Assembly: GCA_903847975.1 (NCBI GenBank)
Contig: CAINFC010000252.1
Span: 62,001-126,000 of the forward strand
Reading direction: 5' to 3'
DNA length: 64,000 bases
DNA from: an uncultured Acidobacteriota bacterium
GTDB lineage: Bacteria; Acidobacteriota; UBA6911; CAINFC01
Position numbers and translations under genes: made by a program. The notes under the pieces are model-generated. The model searched no databases and was not told where the DNA came from. It saw only the letters and a list, made by a program, of their open reading frames with translations. Of the stretch, positions 8,237 through 15,821 are shown piece after piece (position 1 is the first letter of the stretch; every line of letters begins with the position of its first letter).

Positions 8237-9751
8237 CTAGGATTTCTTCCCTGGAAGTTCGCTTTCTATCCATGCGGCCGTGCGATTGCGGTCCGTAAAA
8301 ACCTGGCGGGCAATTCTCCGGATGTCTTCCCCGGTCACCTTCTCCATCCGCTCCACCTGGCGGAACATTTCCCGCCAGTCGCCGAACCGGGCCGCGGCCG
8401 TGGCCAGCGACTGGGCCAGGCCGATATGGCTGCTCATGCCGCGGATCAGCGCGGCTTTGGCCCGCGCCTTGACCTGGCGGATTTCGTCCTCCGAGAGCTC
8501 TTCCTGCTTTAGCTTTTCGATCTGCCGGTGAATTGCCTGGCGCACCTCGGCCGAAGTGTGCCCTTCCGCCGGAACCGCGTAGAAGGCAAACAGGTGCGGG
8601 TATTTGATCCCGGGAAAGCCGCTGAAACCGGCCGCTTCCACGGCGATTTTCTGATCGCGCACCAGGGCCCGGTACAGCCGCGAAGTCCGGCCGGCGGATA
8701 GGATATCGGAAAGCGCATCGTAAACCGCGTTATCGGGATCCAGGGAATCGGGACGGTGGTACCCCTCGATATAAAAGGGCTGGGAAGGATCTTTCATGAT
8801 GACCTGGCGCTCGACAAACTGCTCGGGCTCCCGGGTCGCCAGGGGGGCGGGCCGGGGACCAGCCGGCAGCCGTCCGAAATAGCGCTCCAGGAGGGGCAGC
8901 GCTTCGGCTGCGGTGACGTCTCCCACCAGGGCGATGGTCATGTTGGCGGGGACGTAATGCCTTTCGAAAAACAGCCGGGCGTCCGTCGCCGAAAAGCTGT
9001 CCAGATCGGAAGGCCATCCCACAATGGGGCGCCGGTAAGGGTGGGCCACGAAGGCAGCAGCCAGGAACTGCTCGACCAGTCGCCCGATCGGCGAGCTGTC
9101 GGTGCGCATGCGCCGTTCCTCCATCACCACGTCGCGCTCCGTATAAAATTCGCGCATCACCGGCTTGATAAAACGTTCCGACTCCAGATAGGCCCACAGC
9201 TCCAGCCGATTGCTGGGCAGCGAATAAAGATAGGTCGTCTCCTCGTAGGATGTGCCGGCATTCAGATCGGTTCCCCCGTTCCTTTCCACGATTTCCGCGA
9301 ATTCGTTCTTGACGACAAAAGGCTCCCCTTCCTTTATCGCATTGCGCCAGGCTTTTTCCATCTCGGCCACCCGCTTGTCGTCCCGCCCGACCGTTCTGCG
9401 CCGTTCCTCATCGTAGGCCAGGTACGATGCTTCGATTTTTTCCAGAACTTTGCTTTCGGCCGCGGCATCGGTCACCCCGATTTTCTGATTCCCTTTGAAA
9501 GCCATGTGCTCGAACATGTGCGCCAGCCCGGTCTGCCCGTCTTCTTCCTGGACGGCACCCACATCGACCAGGGTGTAGAAGCTGAAGACCGGCGCACTAT
9601 GGCGTTCCAGCAACAGGACCGTCAGTCCGTTGGCCAGCTTGTGTTCCGTGACCGCTTTTTCAAAGGCAGCCAGGTCCTGAGCTTCGCAAACACCAAGCAA
9701 CAGCAGGCACCCGAGGAAACCGGCTCCCGCCTTAAGGCTCCATTTTTTCAT
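8237..9751 (-). CDS. M16-family zinc peptidase, catalytic subunit
   Basis: The 504-residue precursor has a lipoprotein-like or cleavable leader (VCEAQ near residue 21) and the inverted zinc motif HMFEH at 78-82. A downstream Glu-bearing helix (YEETTYLYS) would give the third ligand. Between them is a charged, coiled-coil-like insertion of about 60 residues. The C-terminal half carries the substrate-binding arm (SDILSAGRTSRLYRALV). The start at 9751 is preceded by GGAGGT; an upstream extension to 9805 has no support. It forms an operon with the inactive partner 15 bases downstream and probably degrades peptides in the periplasm. Confidence 0.88.
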   Translation of the reverse strand: MKKWSLKAGAGFLGCLLLLGVCEAQDLAAFEKAVTEHKLANGLTVLLLERHSAPVFSFYTLVDVGAVQEEDGQTGLAHMFEHMAFKGNQKIGVTDAAAESKVLEKIEASYLAYDEERRRTVGRDDKRVAEMEKAWRNAIKEGEPFVVKNEFAEIVERNGGTDLNAGTSYEETTYLYSLPSNRLELWAYLESERFIKPVMREFYTERDVVMEERRMRTDSSPIGRLVEQFLAAAFVAHPYRRPIVGWPSDLDSFSATDARLFFERHYVPANMTIALVGDVTAAEALPLLERYFGRLPAGPRPAPLATREPEQFVERQVIMKDPSQPFYIEGYHRPDSLDPDNAVYDALSDILSAGRTSRLYRALVRDQKIAVEAAGFSGFPGIKYPHLFAFYAVPAEGHTSAEVRQAIHRQIEKLKQEELSEDEIRQVKARAKAALIRGMSSHIGLAQSLATAAARFGDWREMFRQVERMEKVTGEDIRRIARQVFTDRNRTAAWIESELPGKKS

Positions 9752-9874
9752 TCCACCTCCGTGACAGACAGATCCTTTCCTGATCCCGGTAAACAACCAT
9801 GGCAATTATACGATGGGCAAGGTCAATTGTTCCGGAGGACGGGTTCCCGGAAGGCTACGCAAAAGAAGGACCGC

Positions 9875-10035
9875 TCCGGTTCTGTCGTCCCGATGGGACT
9901 TGGGCGTGTGCCGCCCGGGGCGGAACAGCGGATAGCGCAGCGTTGCGCTCTGCCATTGCTTTGCGGAGCCCCGCGTAAACCGGCACAGGACGGCCATTCC
10001 GAGGCAAAAGTCCCGGCCGGGACGGCAGAACCGGA
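9875..10035 (+). repeat. MITE-like interspersed element, copy A
   Basis: About 160 bases bounded by imperfect terminal inverted repeats of about 28 bases. The left end reads TCCGGTTCTGTCGTCCC and the right end is close to its inverse (GGGACGGCAGAACCGGA). The interior (GTGCCGCCCGG, then AACCGGCACAG, then ATTCCGAGGCAAA) recurs in the same order at 43371-43460. No coding capacity, so it would need a transposase in trans. Confidence 0.65.
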
Positions 10036-10092
10036 CTCCAAAAAATCGATTTTTCACGAAACCATCAGGAATGATGAAGCGGTAAAAAGTCT

Positions 10093-10320
10093 GGAACCCC
10101 GAAAGGGGTTCCGGATCACTGCCCGGGGTTGCGCCGCATAGGCGCTACCCCGGGCAGGCGGATTTTTTTGAAAATCAGCCCTGTAAGGGCTGCGCAAACA
10201 CCTGGTGTTGCTGGATTTTGCGCAACCCTTTCCGGGTTGTCGTCTGCGGGTGTCCCTACCCGGGGTAGGCGCGAAGCGCGCCAACCCCGGGCTGTGTTAC
10301 GAAGCCATTTCAGGGCTTTC
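10093..10320. repeat. Cluster of near-perfect palindromes
   Basis: Successive hairpins lie at 10093-10112, 10119-10157 (11 + 5 base-pair stem, one T-T mismatch, 5-base loop), 10176-10192, 10197-10209, 10223-10239 and 10259-10291 (8 + 6 base-pair stem). The hairpins at 10119 and 10259 share the CCCGGGGT and GGCGC stem motifs, so they look like copies of one unit. This resembles REP/BIME-type intergenic repeats. Confidence 0.65.
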
Positions 10321-10454
10321 CCCAACGGAAATTCGAAAATGTGGGACTTTTTGCCCCTTCGTCAGGAAAGAGGACGACTTGAAAAACCCCGGTTTCTCCT
10401 GGATTTCCTGGCGAAAGGCAGAAAAACGCCCGATCTCATAAGGAGGGAGAAAGG

Positions 10455-10488
10455 CCCCGGAGCCCTTGTGCGGCAAGGCGCTCCGGGG
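10455..10488 (-). terminator. Terminator-like hairpin after the lipoprotein gene
   Basis: CCCCGGAGC pairs with GCTCCGGGG, with a nested CCTTG/CAAGG stem, making about 14 pairs with one bulge. It lies 41 bases past the stop of the 10529-11107 gene on the minus strand and is followed by a pyrimidine-rich tract (CCTTTCTCCCTCC) rather than a pure U run. Confidence 0.5.
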
Positions 10489-10528
10489 AGAAGATCCGGT
10501 TCGGAAAAGAAACGGGAAAGGCGGTGCT

Positions 10529-11107
10529 TTACTTTTTGACTCCGGTGGTCACTTCCTTCAGCAGGGCTTCGCCTTCATTGACGATGCCCATGATTTTGTG
10601 GCTCAGATCGGCGGTCTTGTAATAGTGCTGGCCTTCCAGCTCCTTGGCCAGCTCCACCTTGATCTGTTCGATCTTGGCGAAGTTGTCTTCCATTTCCTTT
10701 TTCTGTTCCGGCTTGAAGGAAGCAGCTTTCTCCTGGAAGCGGCTCTTCAGCGCCTCGTAGCGCACGTCAATCGTGGCCTTCCAGCTGTCGGTTTCCTTCC
10801 TCTTGAGCTCGCGCGCGGACTTGGAAATGCGGATGGCAATGTCCGCCTGCCCTTTGGCTTTCAGCAGAAACATTTTGGCATCGCTGTTCTTGCCGGCAGC
10901 CAGAAGCTTCTGGGCCTGGTCCCAGGCGGCCTGGGCTTCCCTGGCCTCCTTGACCGCATACTGGTCGCCATCGAGGTTCTGCATTTCCTTCATGGAAAAC
11001 GAGGCCGCTTCAATCTGCATATCCGGAGTGGAAGAGCAGGCCGAAAACAGCCATCCGGCAAGCATCGCCGCGGACAAAAACAAACAGAAATTTTTTAATT
11101 TATTCAT
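10529..11107 (-). CDS. Helical lipoprotein of unknown function
   Basis: The 192-residue protein has a lipoprotein signal with a lipobox at LFSAC near residues 20-24. The rest is almost wholly alpha-helical and charged, with Ala/Lys/Glu-rich heptads, similar in style to DUF4398-type lipoproteins. It lies 52 bases downstream of the TPR gene on the same strand and ends near a terminator-like hairpin, so a two-gene envelope operon is likely. No enzymatic motif is visible; an envelope scaffold or adaptor role is a guess. Confidence 0.7.
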   Translation of the reverse strand: MNKLKNFCLFLSAAMLAGWLFSACSSTPDMQIEAASFSMKEMQNLDGDQYAVKEAREAQAAWDQAQKLLAAGKNSDAKMFLLKAKGQADIAIRISKSARELKRKETDSWKATIDVRYEALKSRFQEKAASFKPEQKKEMEDNFAKIEQIKVELAKELEGQHYYKTADLSHKIMGIVNEGEALLKEVTTGVKK

Positions 11108-11159
11108 AGCGTTGTCCTCTTTTTCCCAAGTGATATTTCATGCGTTTGGAGGAAAAAAT

Positions 11160-12137
11160 TTACTTGACCGCTTCCCGGGCCTGCTGGATGAGGGCAGGAA
11201 CGGCGCGGGTATTGCCTTTGGTCGTCTGGTACAAGGTATAAAGCTGGTTCTTGGCATCCGGAGCGACGCGTCCGTCCAGGACGAACGCCTTGGCAAACGA
11301 CATGCAGGCTTCGTCCACCCGGCCGGCTTTCCAGTAAAGGAATCCCAGGCGGTAATAGGCAAAGTCGTACTTCTTGTTGTACTTGACCGCCTGCTCCAGG
11401 TTCTTCAGGGCGGTGGGAACATCGTTCTTGGAGTAGGCCGCCTCGCCCACGGCGCCGTGAGCAAAAGCGCGCAGCTGGCTGATCTTCAGATCCCACTGGC
11501 CCTGATCGACGCCGTCCGGCTTCTTGGCGGTCTGTATGACCGTCAGAAGACGCTGGCCGTAGGTAGAGGCCTGAACCAGGTCGTTCATCTGCAGGTACAT
11601 GTTGACGACCTCATAAAGCATTTCGATGTTATTCGGATCGTGCTTGAGAGTGCGCTCCGACCACTTCAGAAAATTGGGCCCGTCCTTCAGCGTCTGATAC
11701 GCTTTGGCTACAAAGTAGGCCGTGCTGGTGTTCGGGGCGGCATTGTAAAGCTGGGTTCCGAAGGCCACCAGCTTCTGGGGGTTGCCGAGCTTCTGATATG
11801 CCTCGCTGGCGGCGGTGATGGAAGGCTGATCGCCCGGCCGGGACTTCAGGAACTTTTCGGCGGCGTCGGCCATCGGCTGCCAGCTTCCCTTGGCGCGGTA
11901 ATCGGCGTAGATTTTGGCATATTCGTAGGAAATGTTGGGATCCAAAGTTGTTTTCGGACCTTTGGCAATGGCATCCAGAAGCAGCTTTTGCTTGACCGCC
12001 AGATCCTTTTCCTGAGAGGCTTTCTGGAACAGATCATATTCTTCCTGGGATGGCTCGGGAGTCTGGCATCGGAGATCGGCTCCGAAGCATATTATTAAGG
12101 CAATCAGCAATAACACTACCATTTTCATTTTTTTCAT
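11160..12137 (-). CDS. Secreted TPR-repeat protein
   Basis: About 325 residues with a signal peptide (MKKMKMVVLLLIALIICFGA) followed by several TPR-like helical pairs. The clearest reads ALKNLEQAVKYNKKYDFAYYRLGFLYWKAGRVDEA. Such repeats mediate protein-protein contacts in periplasmic assemblies. AGGAGG lies 5 bases before the ATG at 12137; another ATG directly adjoins at 12140 but is only 2 bases from the Shine-Dalgarno sequence. A consensus sigma-70 promoter lies 62 bases upstream. It is followed by the helical lipoprotein gene. Confidence 0.75.
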   Translation of the reverse strand: MKKMKMVVLLLIALIICFGADLRCQTPEPSQEEYDLFQKASQEKDLAVKQKLLLDAIAKGPKTTLDPNISYEYAKIYADYRAKGSWQPMADAAEKFLKSRPGDQPSITAASEAYQKLGNPQKLVAFGTQLYNAAPNTSTAYFVAKAYQTLKDGPNFLKWSERTLKHDPNNIEMLYEVVNMYLQMNDLVQASTYGQRLLTVIQTAKKPDGVDQGQWDLKISQLRAFAHGAVGEAAYSKNDVPTALKNLEQAVKYNKKYDFAYYRLGFLYWKAGRVDEACMSFAKAFVLDGRVAPDAKNQLYTLYQTTKGNTRAVPALIQQAREAVK

Positions 12138-12198
12138 CATGACCTCCTGTGTGTATGAATGGTTGTATGATCCATAGGTGATTGCTTTGGATATTACG

Positions 12199-12227
12199 AT
12201 TATAGAGAGCGAAGGGTGTTCCGTCAA
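12199..12227 (-). promoter_or_regulatory. Sigma-70 promoter for the TPR/lipoprotein operon
   Basis: On the minus strand TTGACG and TATAAT are separated by exactly 17 bases, about 60 bases before the TPR gene start. The -35 box overlaps a short inverted repeat (TCCGT/ACGGA). Confidence 0.7.
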
Positions 12228-12288
12228 GAACGGAGCTGTAAATAAATCACAAAGAATCAGGTATTATTGTGCCATGGAGAAAAAAGAG

Positions 12289-13113
12289 ATGAAAAAGGTA
12301 GTTATTATCTGTCTGGCCCTTATGGGATTCGCCACGACGGCGCATTTTGCCCAGTCCAAAATTTCCCTGCCCACCCGCTCGATGACCGCCATCAACTGGA
12401 TGGAATTCAGGGAATGCGTCCCTTCAAAAGTAAATACCGTTCTTCTGCCGACGGGGACCTATGAGGCCCACGGGGTAATCCCCAACGGAACGGATATCCT
12501 GGCCCCGGTGGCCATCGCGGAAAAAATCGCCGAAGAGGTCAACGCCCTGGTTGCTCCGGTCATACCCTATGGCATAACGGGTAGCCTGGACGCCTACCCG
12601 GGGTCCTTTTCCATGAGCGAAGAGGCCTACCGCGGATATGCCCGGGAGGTATTAACGGGCATGGCCCGCATCGGCTTCAAAAATATTGTGGTCGTCAACG
12701 GTCACGGAGGAGCCCAGACCAACGTGTTGAACCAGGTCGCCCTGGAAGTGGGACAGAAGATGAAAGTGCGTACCCTGGTCATCAACTGGTGGAGTTATAC
12801 CTCTGACGTTACCTTATCCGTATTCGGCGAGGATGGCGGCCATGCCGGCTGGAACGAGAACGCCTTTATTCAGGCTATCGATCCCAAACTTGTTCATCCG
12901 GAACGCTACACCGACAAACTGGCGGCGCCGCTTCCGGAACCGGGAACCTATTCGGCCTATCCCTCCCCGGTTTCCATCATGCTGTACAAAGCGGGTCAGG
13001 GCTACGTGCGGTTCGATCAGGCCAAAGCCAATGAGTATTTTGCCAAGGTGAACAGGAAAATTGCCTCCCTGATCATTGAAACCAGGAATCTCTGGGATGC
13101 AGCGGGCCTTTAG
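12289..13113 (+). CDS. Secreted creatininase-family amidohydrolase
   Basis: About 274 residues with a signal peptide (MKKVVIICLALMGFA ...). It carries the creatininase-family metal motifs: EAHG with NGTD (PTGTYEAHGVIPNGTD), NGHGG near the middle, and a later Glu in GGHAGWNENA. The family includes creatinine amidohydrolase and FAPy deformylase-like enzymes that open amide or lactam bonds with Zn or Mn. A secreted member is somewhat unusual. The start at 12289 is favoured because GGAG lies 9 bases upstream and gives a clean signal peptide; an in-frame ATG lies at 12274. The substrate is unknown. Confidence 0.8.
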   Translation: MKKVVIICLALMGFATTAHFAQSKISLPTRSMTAINWMEFRECVPSKVNTVLLPTGTYEAHGVIPNGTDILAPVAIAEKIAEEVNALVAPVIPYGITGSLDAYPGSFSMSEEAYRGYAREVLTGMARIGFKNIVVVNGHGGAQTNVLNQVALEVGQKMKVRTLVINWWSYTSDVTLSVFGEDGGHAGWNENAFIQAIDPKLVHPERYTDKLAAPLPEPGTYSAYPSPVSIMLYKAGQGYVRFDQAKANEYFAKVNRKIASLIIETRNLWDAAGL

Positions 13114-13148
13114 GCTTGGCAGAACCCGTATCGCCCGAATTATCTTCA

Positions 13149-13871
13149 ATGGAAGCCAGGGAATTAAAGGTACCGTGGGACCCGAAGGGAATCGTATTCG
13201 ACCTGGACGGGCTCATTCTGGACTCCGAACGCTTTTACTGCCGTGCCTGGCAGGAAGCAGCCCGGGAGCTGGGCTACGAAATCACGGAGGAAATCTATGC
13301 GCAGTTCGTAGGAATTCCCAATGCGGAAGCGGAGCGCCTCCTGGCCGGCAAATGGGGCCCGGAGTTTCCCGTACACGAGTTTTCCGCCCGCTGGCACCGT
13401 TGCTGGGAAAACCTGCTGCAGCGGGAACGCATCCCCTCCAAGCCGGGCTTTGAGGAATGGATCGCCCTGCTGCGCGCCTCCGCCATCCCCTGCGCGGTAG
13501 CCACCTCCAGCGACCGACCGGATGTTCTCCGGGCTCTCGGAGAGCGAGCCGCCTCTTTTTCGGCCATCGTCTCACGGGATCAGGTCCGGCACGGAAAGCC
13601 GGCCCCCGACCTTTTTCTGGAGGCCGCCTGCCGCCTGGGCCTGGAACCGTCTACCTGCCTGGCTCTGGAAGATTCCGAGGCCGGACTGGAGAGCGCCTTT
13701 GCCGCAGGAATGCCCGTCATCCTCGTACCGGATATGAAGCCGCCTTCGGCGGCGGCGTCACAGAAGGCTTTTCTTGTGGCCTCCTCCCTCCACGAAGTAA
13801 GGCAGTGGTGGGAGTTGAATCGGCTACATGCGGAAGGAGATTCCGAAGCGAATGGTGCGCGGCTGCCTTAA
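13149..13871 (+). CDS. HAD-superfamily phosphatase/phosphoglucomutase-like protein
   Basis: The 240-residue protein has HAD motif I (VFDLDGLILDSE), motif II (CAVATSSDRP), the motif III lysine (HGKPAPDLF) and motif IV (LALEDSEAGLESA). The helical cap follows motif I. This is the beta-phosphoglucomutase/phosphoglycolate phosphatase subfamily, acting on small phosphorylated metabolites. A TTG start at 13116 would add 11 residues; neither start has a good ribosome site. The last 48 bases overlap the 3' end of the convergent beta-barrel gene. Confidence 0.8.
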   Translation: MEARELKVPWDPKGIVFDLDGLILDSERFYCRAWQEAARELGYEITEEIYAQFVGIPNAEAERLLAGKWGPEFPVHEFSARWHRCWENLLQRERIPSKPGFEEWIALLRASAIPCAVATSSDRPDVLRALGERAASFSAIVSRDQVRHGKPAPDLFLEAACRLGLEPSTCLALEDSEAGLESAFAAGMPVILVPDMKPPSAAASQKAFLVASSLHEVRQWWELNRLHAEGDSEANGARLP

Positions 13872-15635
13872 AATAAACAGCTTCCCCTGGGGTAGCTGCA
13901 GGCTGGGGTCTTCGGATTTCAGCAGGTTGCGCATATCCACCAGAACCTCCCACTTTCCCGAAACACCCAGAAGATTGGGCATAGGAATCACCTGGCGAAT
14001 CGAGAAGTGAAAGTTGCTGTTTCCCAGGTTCTCGTAATCGTTAAAGGGATCCAGCGGAACCAGGGGAGTCCCGAAAACCCATCGGAAGGAAGTGGAAACC
14101 CTTGTGCTGGTCTGGGTCAGATCGGCGTCAAACCGGGTGGTGACCGATTGCGAGGCAGCCTTGGCGACTCCCTGCTGAGGAATAGCTTCTCCGGTGATCA
14201 GCACGTCAAAGCCCTTCAGCGACGGGCTGGTTCCATACACGTAGGCAATGGAAGCCCGGAGAAACTCAAGAAACTGCCGATTTACGACAACCCGCATTCC
14301 CTCGGAATTGCTGTTTTCCCTGGCCATGTAAAACGGAAAGGCTTCGCCGGCATCGGTGCTTTCTTTCCAGGAAGCCAGAAGCGGAAGGGGATCTCCGGAA
14401 AATCGGTCCTTGAAGGCCCCCAGTTCCAGGTTGGTCTGCATGGGCAGCTTGCGCGCCAGGGACACATCGAAATGCATCGATTTTCCCACCGAAACGCTGT
14501 CAAAAACTCTTGACAGACGGAACGGCTGGGCCAGCGAAACGGATTCGCTCTCGGCAAGAACCACGGAGTCGTTTTCCGTCAGCTGCTTTCCGGAGATCAC
14601 CGCCCGCAAGGCGGTTTTGTCCGTCGGCTGAATGATGACTTCCAGGTTGGGAACCACGAATGCGCGGGTGGCCTGCCCTCCCCCTTTCATCAGAGCCATA
14701 TCCGCTCCGTAAACCAGGGTCACCGGTTCCCAGAATTTCCAGGAATTACCTACTCCCAGAGTCAGGGACTGGAAGGAGCTCTGGTTGTTCACGAAATCGG
14801 AATCCTTGTTGAGCGAATGCTTCGGGTCCAGCAGGGTGCCGATTCGGGGCGCCGTGTATCCCAGGCGGGAGAAGTCAATGGCCATGGTGAGCACCTGGGA
14901 TTCGCTCACTTTGAGGTCCACCTGGTTCTTGATCTTCCACCAGGAATCGTAGCCCGAATTGATCTGACCGGCAAAAATGTACCGGGAATCCGTCCCGATC
15001 GGTTCCGAAAAACCGATGTTGGATTTCATGCCGCTCAAGGCGGAGGAAGGAAAGGTAAAGTTGTCTCCCGCTTCGGAAGAGCTCGAGGAAGACAACTCTA
15101 CGCTGGCAGCTCGCTGATAAGACTGCTGGGCACGGTCCACCTGCCCGAAAAGCCCGCTGGGACTGGTGGGCGGGAGCCTCAGCGGTTCGGAGGGCGAGGA
15201 TTTCTCCTTTTCGCGAAAAACCATCCGCCGGCCCTGGGCGCTGCGCAGGACGGTTTTGAAGTCCCAGTTGGCGGGGTCATCCGGGTTCCCGGGATGGATC
15301 AGGTTTTGCAGACTCAGGCTCAGCCGGGTGATTTTCCCGGGCTGAACGGTTACCGGCGCCTTTATGGTCGGCTGGTAGCCCTGTTGCGTGGCCCGCAAAA
15401 AATATTGCCCCGGCAACACCCCTGCCAGGGAAAACTCGCCGAGCTTGTTGGTGGTGGCCGCCAGGAGCGTACTGCTGAAATCGAGGCTGTAGGAAACCAG
15501 CACCTGAACCCCGGCCAGCGGAGATCCCTGGTCGGTGGTGACCTGGCCCTGCACCGCCCCGGGCCGCAAAGGCGCATCCTCCGCGAAAAGCCGGGTGAAA
15601 ACTGCCAGAAACAAAACTGCTGCTGCCCTTCTCAT
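13824..15635 (-). CDS. Outer-membrane beta-barrel protein with carboxypeptidase-regulatory-like domain
   Basis: About 603 residues with a signal peptide, then a carboxypeptidase-regulatory-like Ig fold at about residues 25-110 (VQGQVTTDQGSPLAGVQVLV ... TNKLGEFSLAGVLPGQYFLRA). The remaining 450 residues alternate polar and aromatic as in an outer-membrane barrel and end in a short aromatic strand (GISFRM). The architecture matches the TonB-dependent-receptor-like proteins common in Acidobacteriota, but I see no plug domain or TonB box. A TTG at 15647 could extend it by four residues. It overlaps the convergent HAD gene by 48 bases. An inverted repeat sits 58 bases upstream of the start. Confidence 0.75.
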   Translation of the reverse strand: MRRAAAVLFLAVFTRLFAEDAPLRPGAVQGQVTTDQGSPLAGVQVLVSYSLDFSSTLLAATTNKLGEFSLAGVLPGQYFLRATQQGYQPTIKAPVTVQPGKITRLSLSLQNLIHPGNPDDPANWDFKTVLRSAQGRRMVFREKEKSSPSEPLRLPPTSPSGLFGQVDRAQQSYQRAASVELSSSSSSEAGDNFTFPSSALSGMKSNIGFSEPIGTDSRYIFAGQINSGYDSWWKIKNQVDLKVSESQVLTMAIDFSRLGYTAPRIGTLLDPKHSLNKDSDFVNNQSSFQSLTLGVGNSWKFWEPVTLVYGADMALMKGGGQATRAFVVPNLEVIIQPTDKTALRAVISGKQLTENDSVVLAESESVSLAQPFRLSRVFDSVSVGKSMHFDVSLARKLPMQTNLELGAFKDRFSGDPLPLLASWKESTDAGEAFPFYMARENSNSEGMRVVVNRQFLEFLRASIAYVYGTSPSLKGFDVLITGEAIPQQGVAKAASQSVTTRFDADLTQTSTRVSTSFRWVFGTPLVPLDPFNDYENLGNSNFHFSIRQVIPMPNLLGVSGKWEVLVDMRNLLKSEDPSLQLPQGKLFILRQPRTIRFGISFRM

Positions 15636-15692
15636 AATAGTCTGCAAGACAGAAATAGCTTAATGGTACCGCCCTTCTTTGATTTTTTAACC

Positions 15693-15718
15693 TTGGTATT
15701 GCTTTCTGCCAATACCAA
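15693..15718. promoter_or_regulatory. Perfect inverted repeat in the tilS / beta-barrel divergent promoter
   Basis: TTGGTATTG and CAATACCAA form a perfect 9-base inverted repeat with an 8-base spacer. It overlaps a possible plus-strand promoter (TTGCTT at 15699, 16 bases, TATATG at 15721). An operator for either divergent gene is inferred. Confidence 0.45.
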
Positions 15719-15821
15719 ATTATATGACCGCTCACGCGAACGTGTCAACCGGGATGAAGTCTGGTCGGAAAAATCGTCCGGGTGTACACTTAGAGGCTTG
15801 ATCGCATCGTGTGTGGGACCA

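Larger units (their letters stand above)
9752..10528. other. Gene-free repeat island (~780 bp)
   Basis: No convincing gene is seen. Open frames here translate repeat sequence with no family resemblance. The stretch holds a MITE-like element (9875-10035), a run of near-perfect palindromes (10093-10320) and a terminator-like hairpin (10455-10488). The promoter of the M16 operon should lie in its first 100 bases, but no clear box stands out. Confidence 0.75.

Noticed and set aside
10129-10539. 136-codon open frame in the palindrome cluster
   Set aside because: It translates repeated hairpin sequence and gives no recognisable protein.
14817-15821. Long plus-strand extension of the tilS frame
   Set aside because: It lies antisense to the beta-barrel gene, has no family resemblance, and tilS homologues start at the ATG at 15822.
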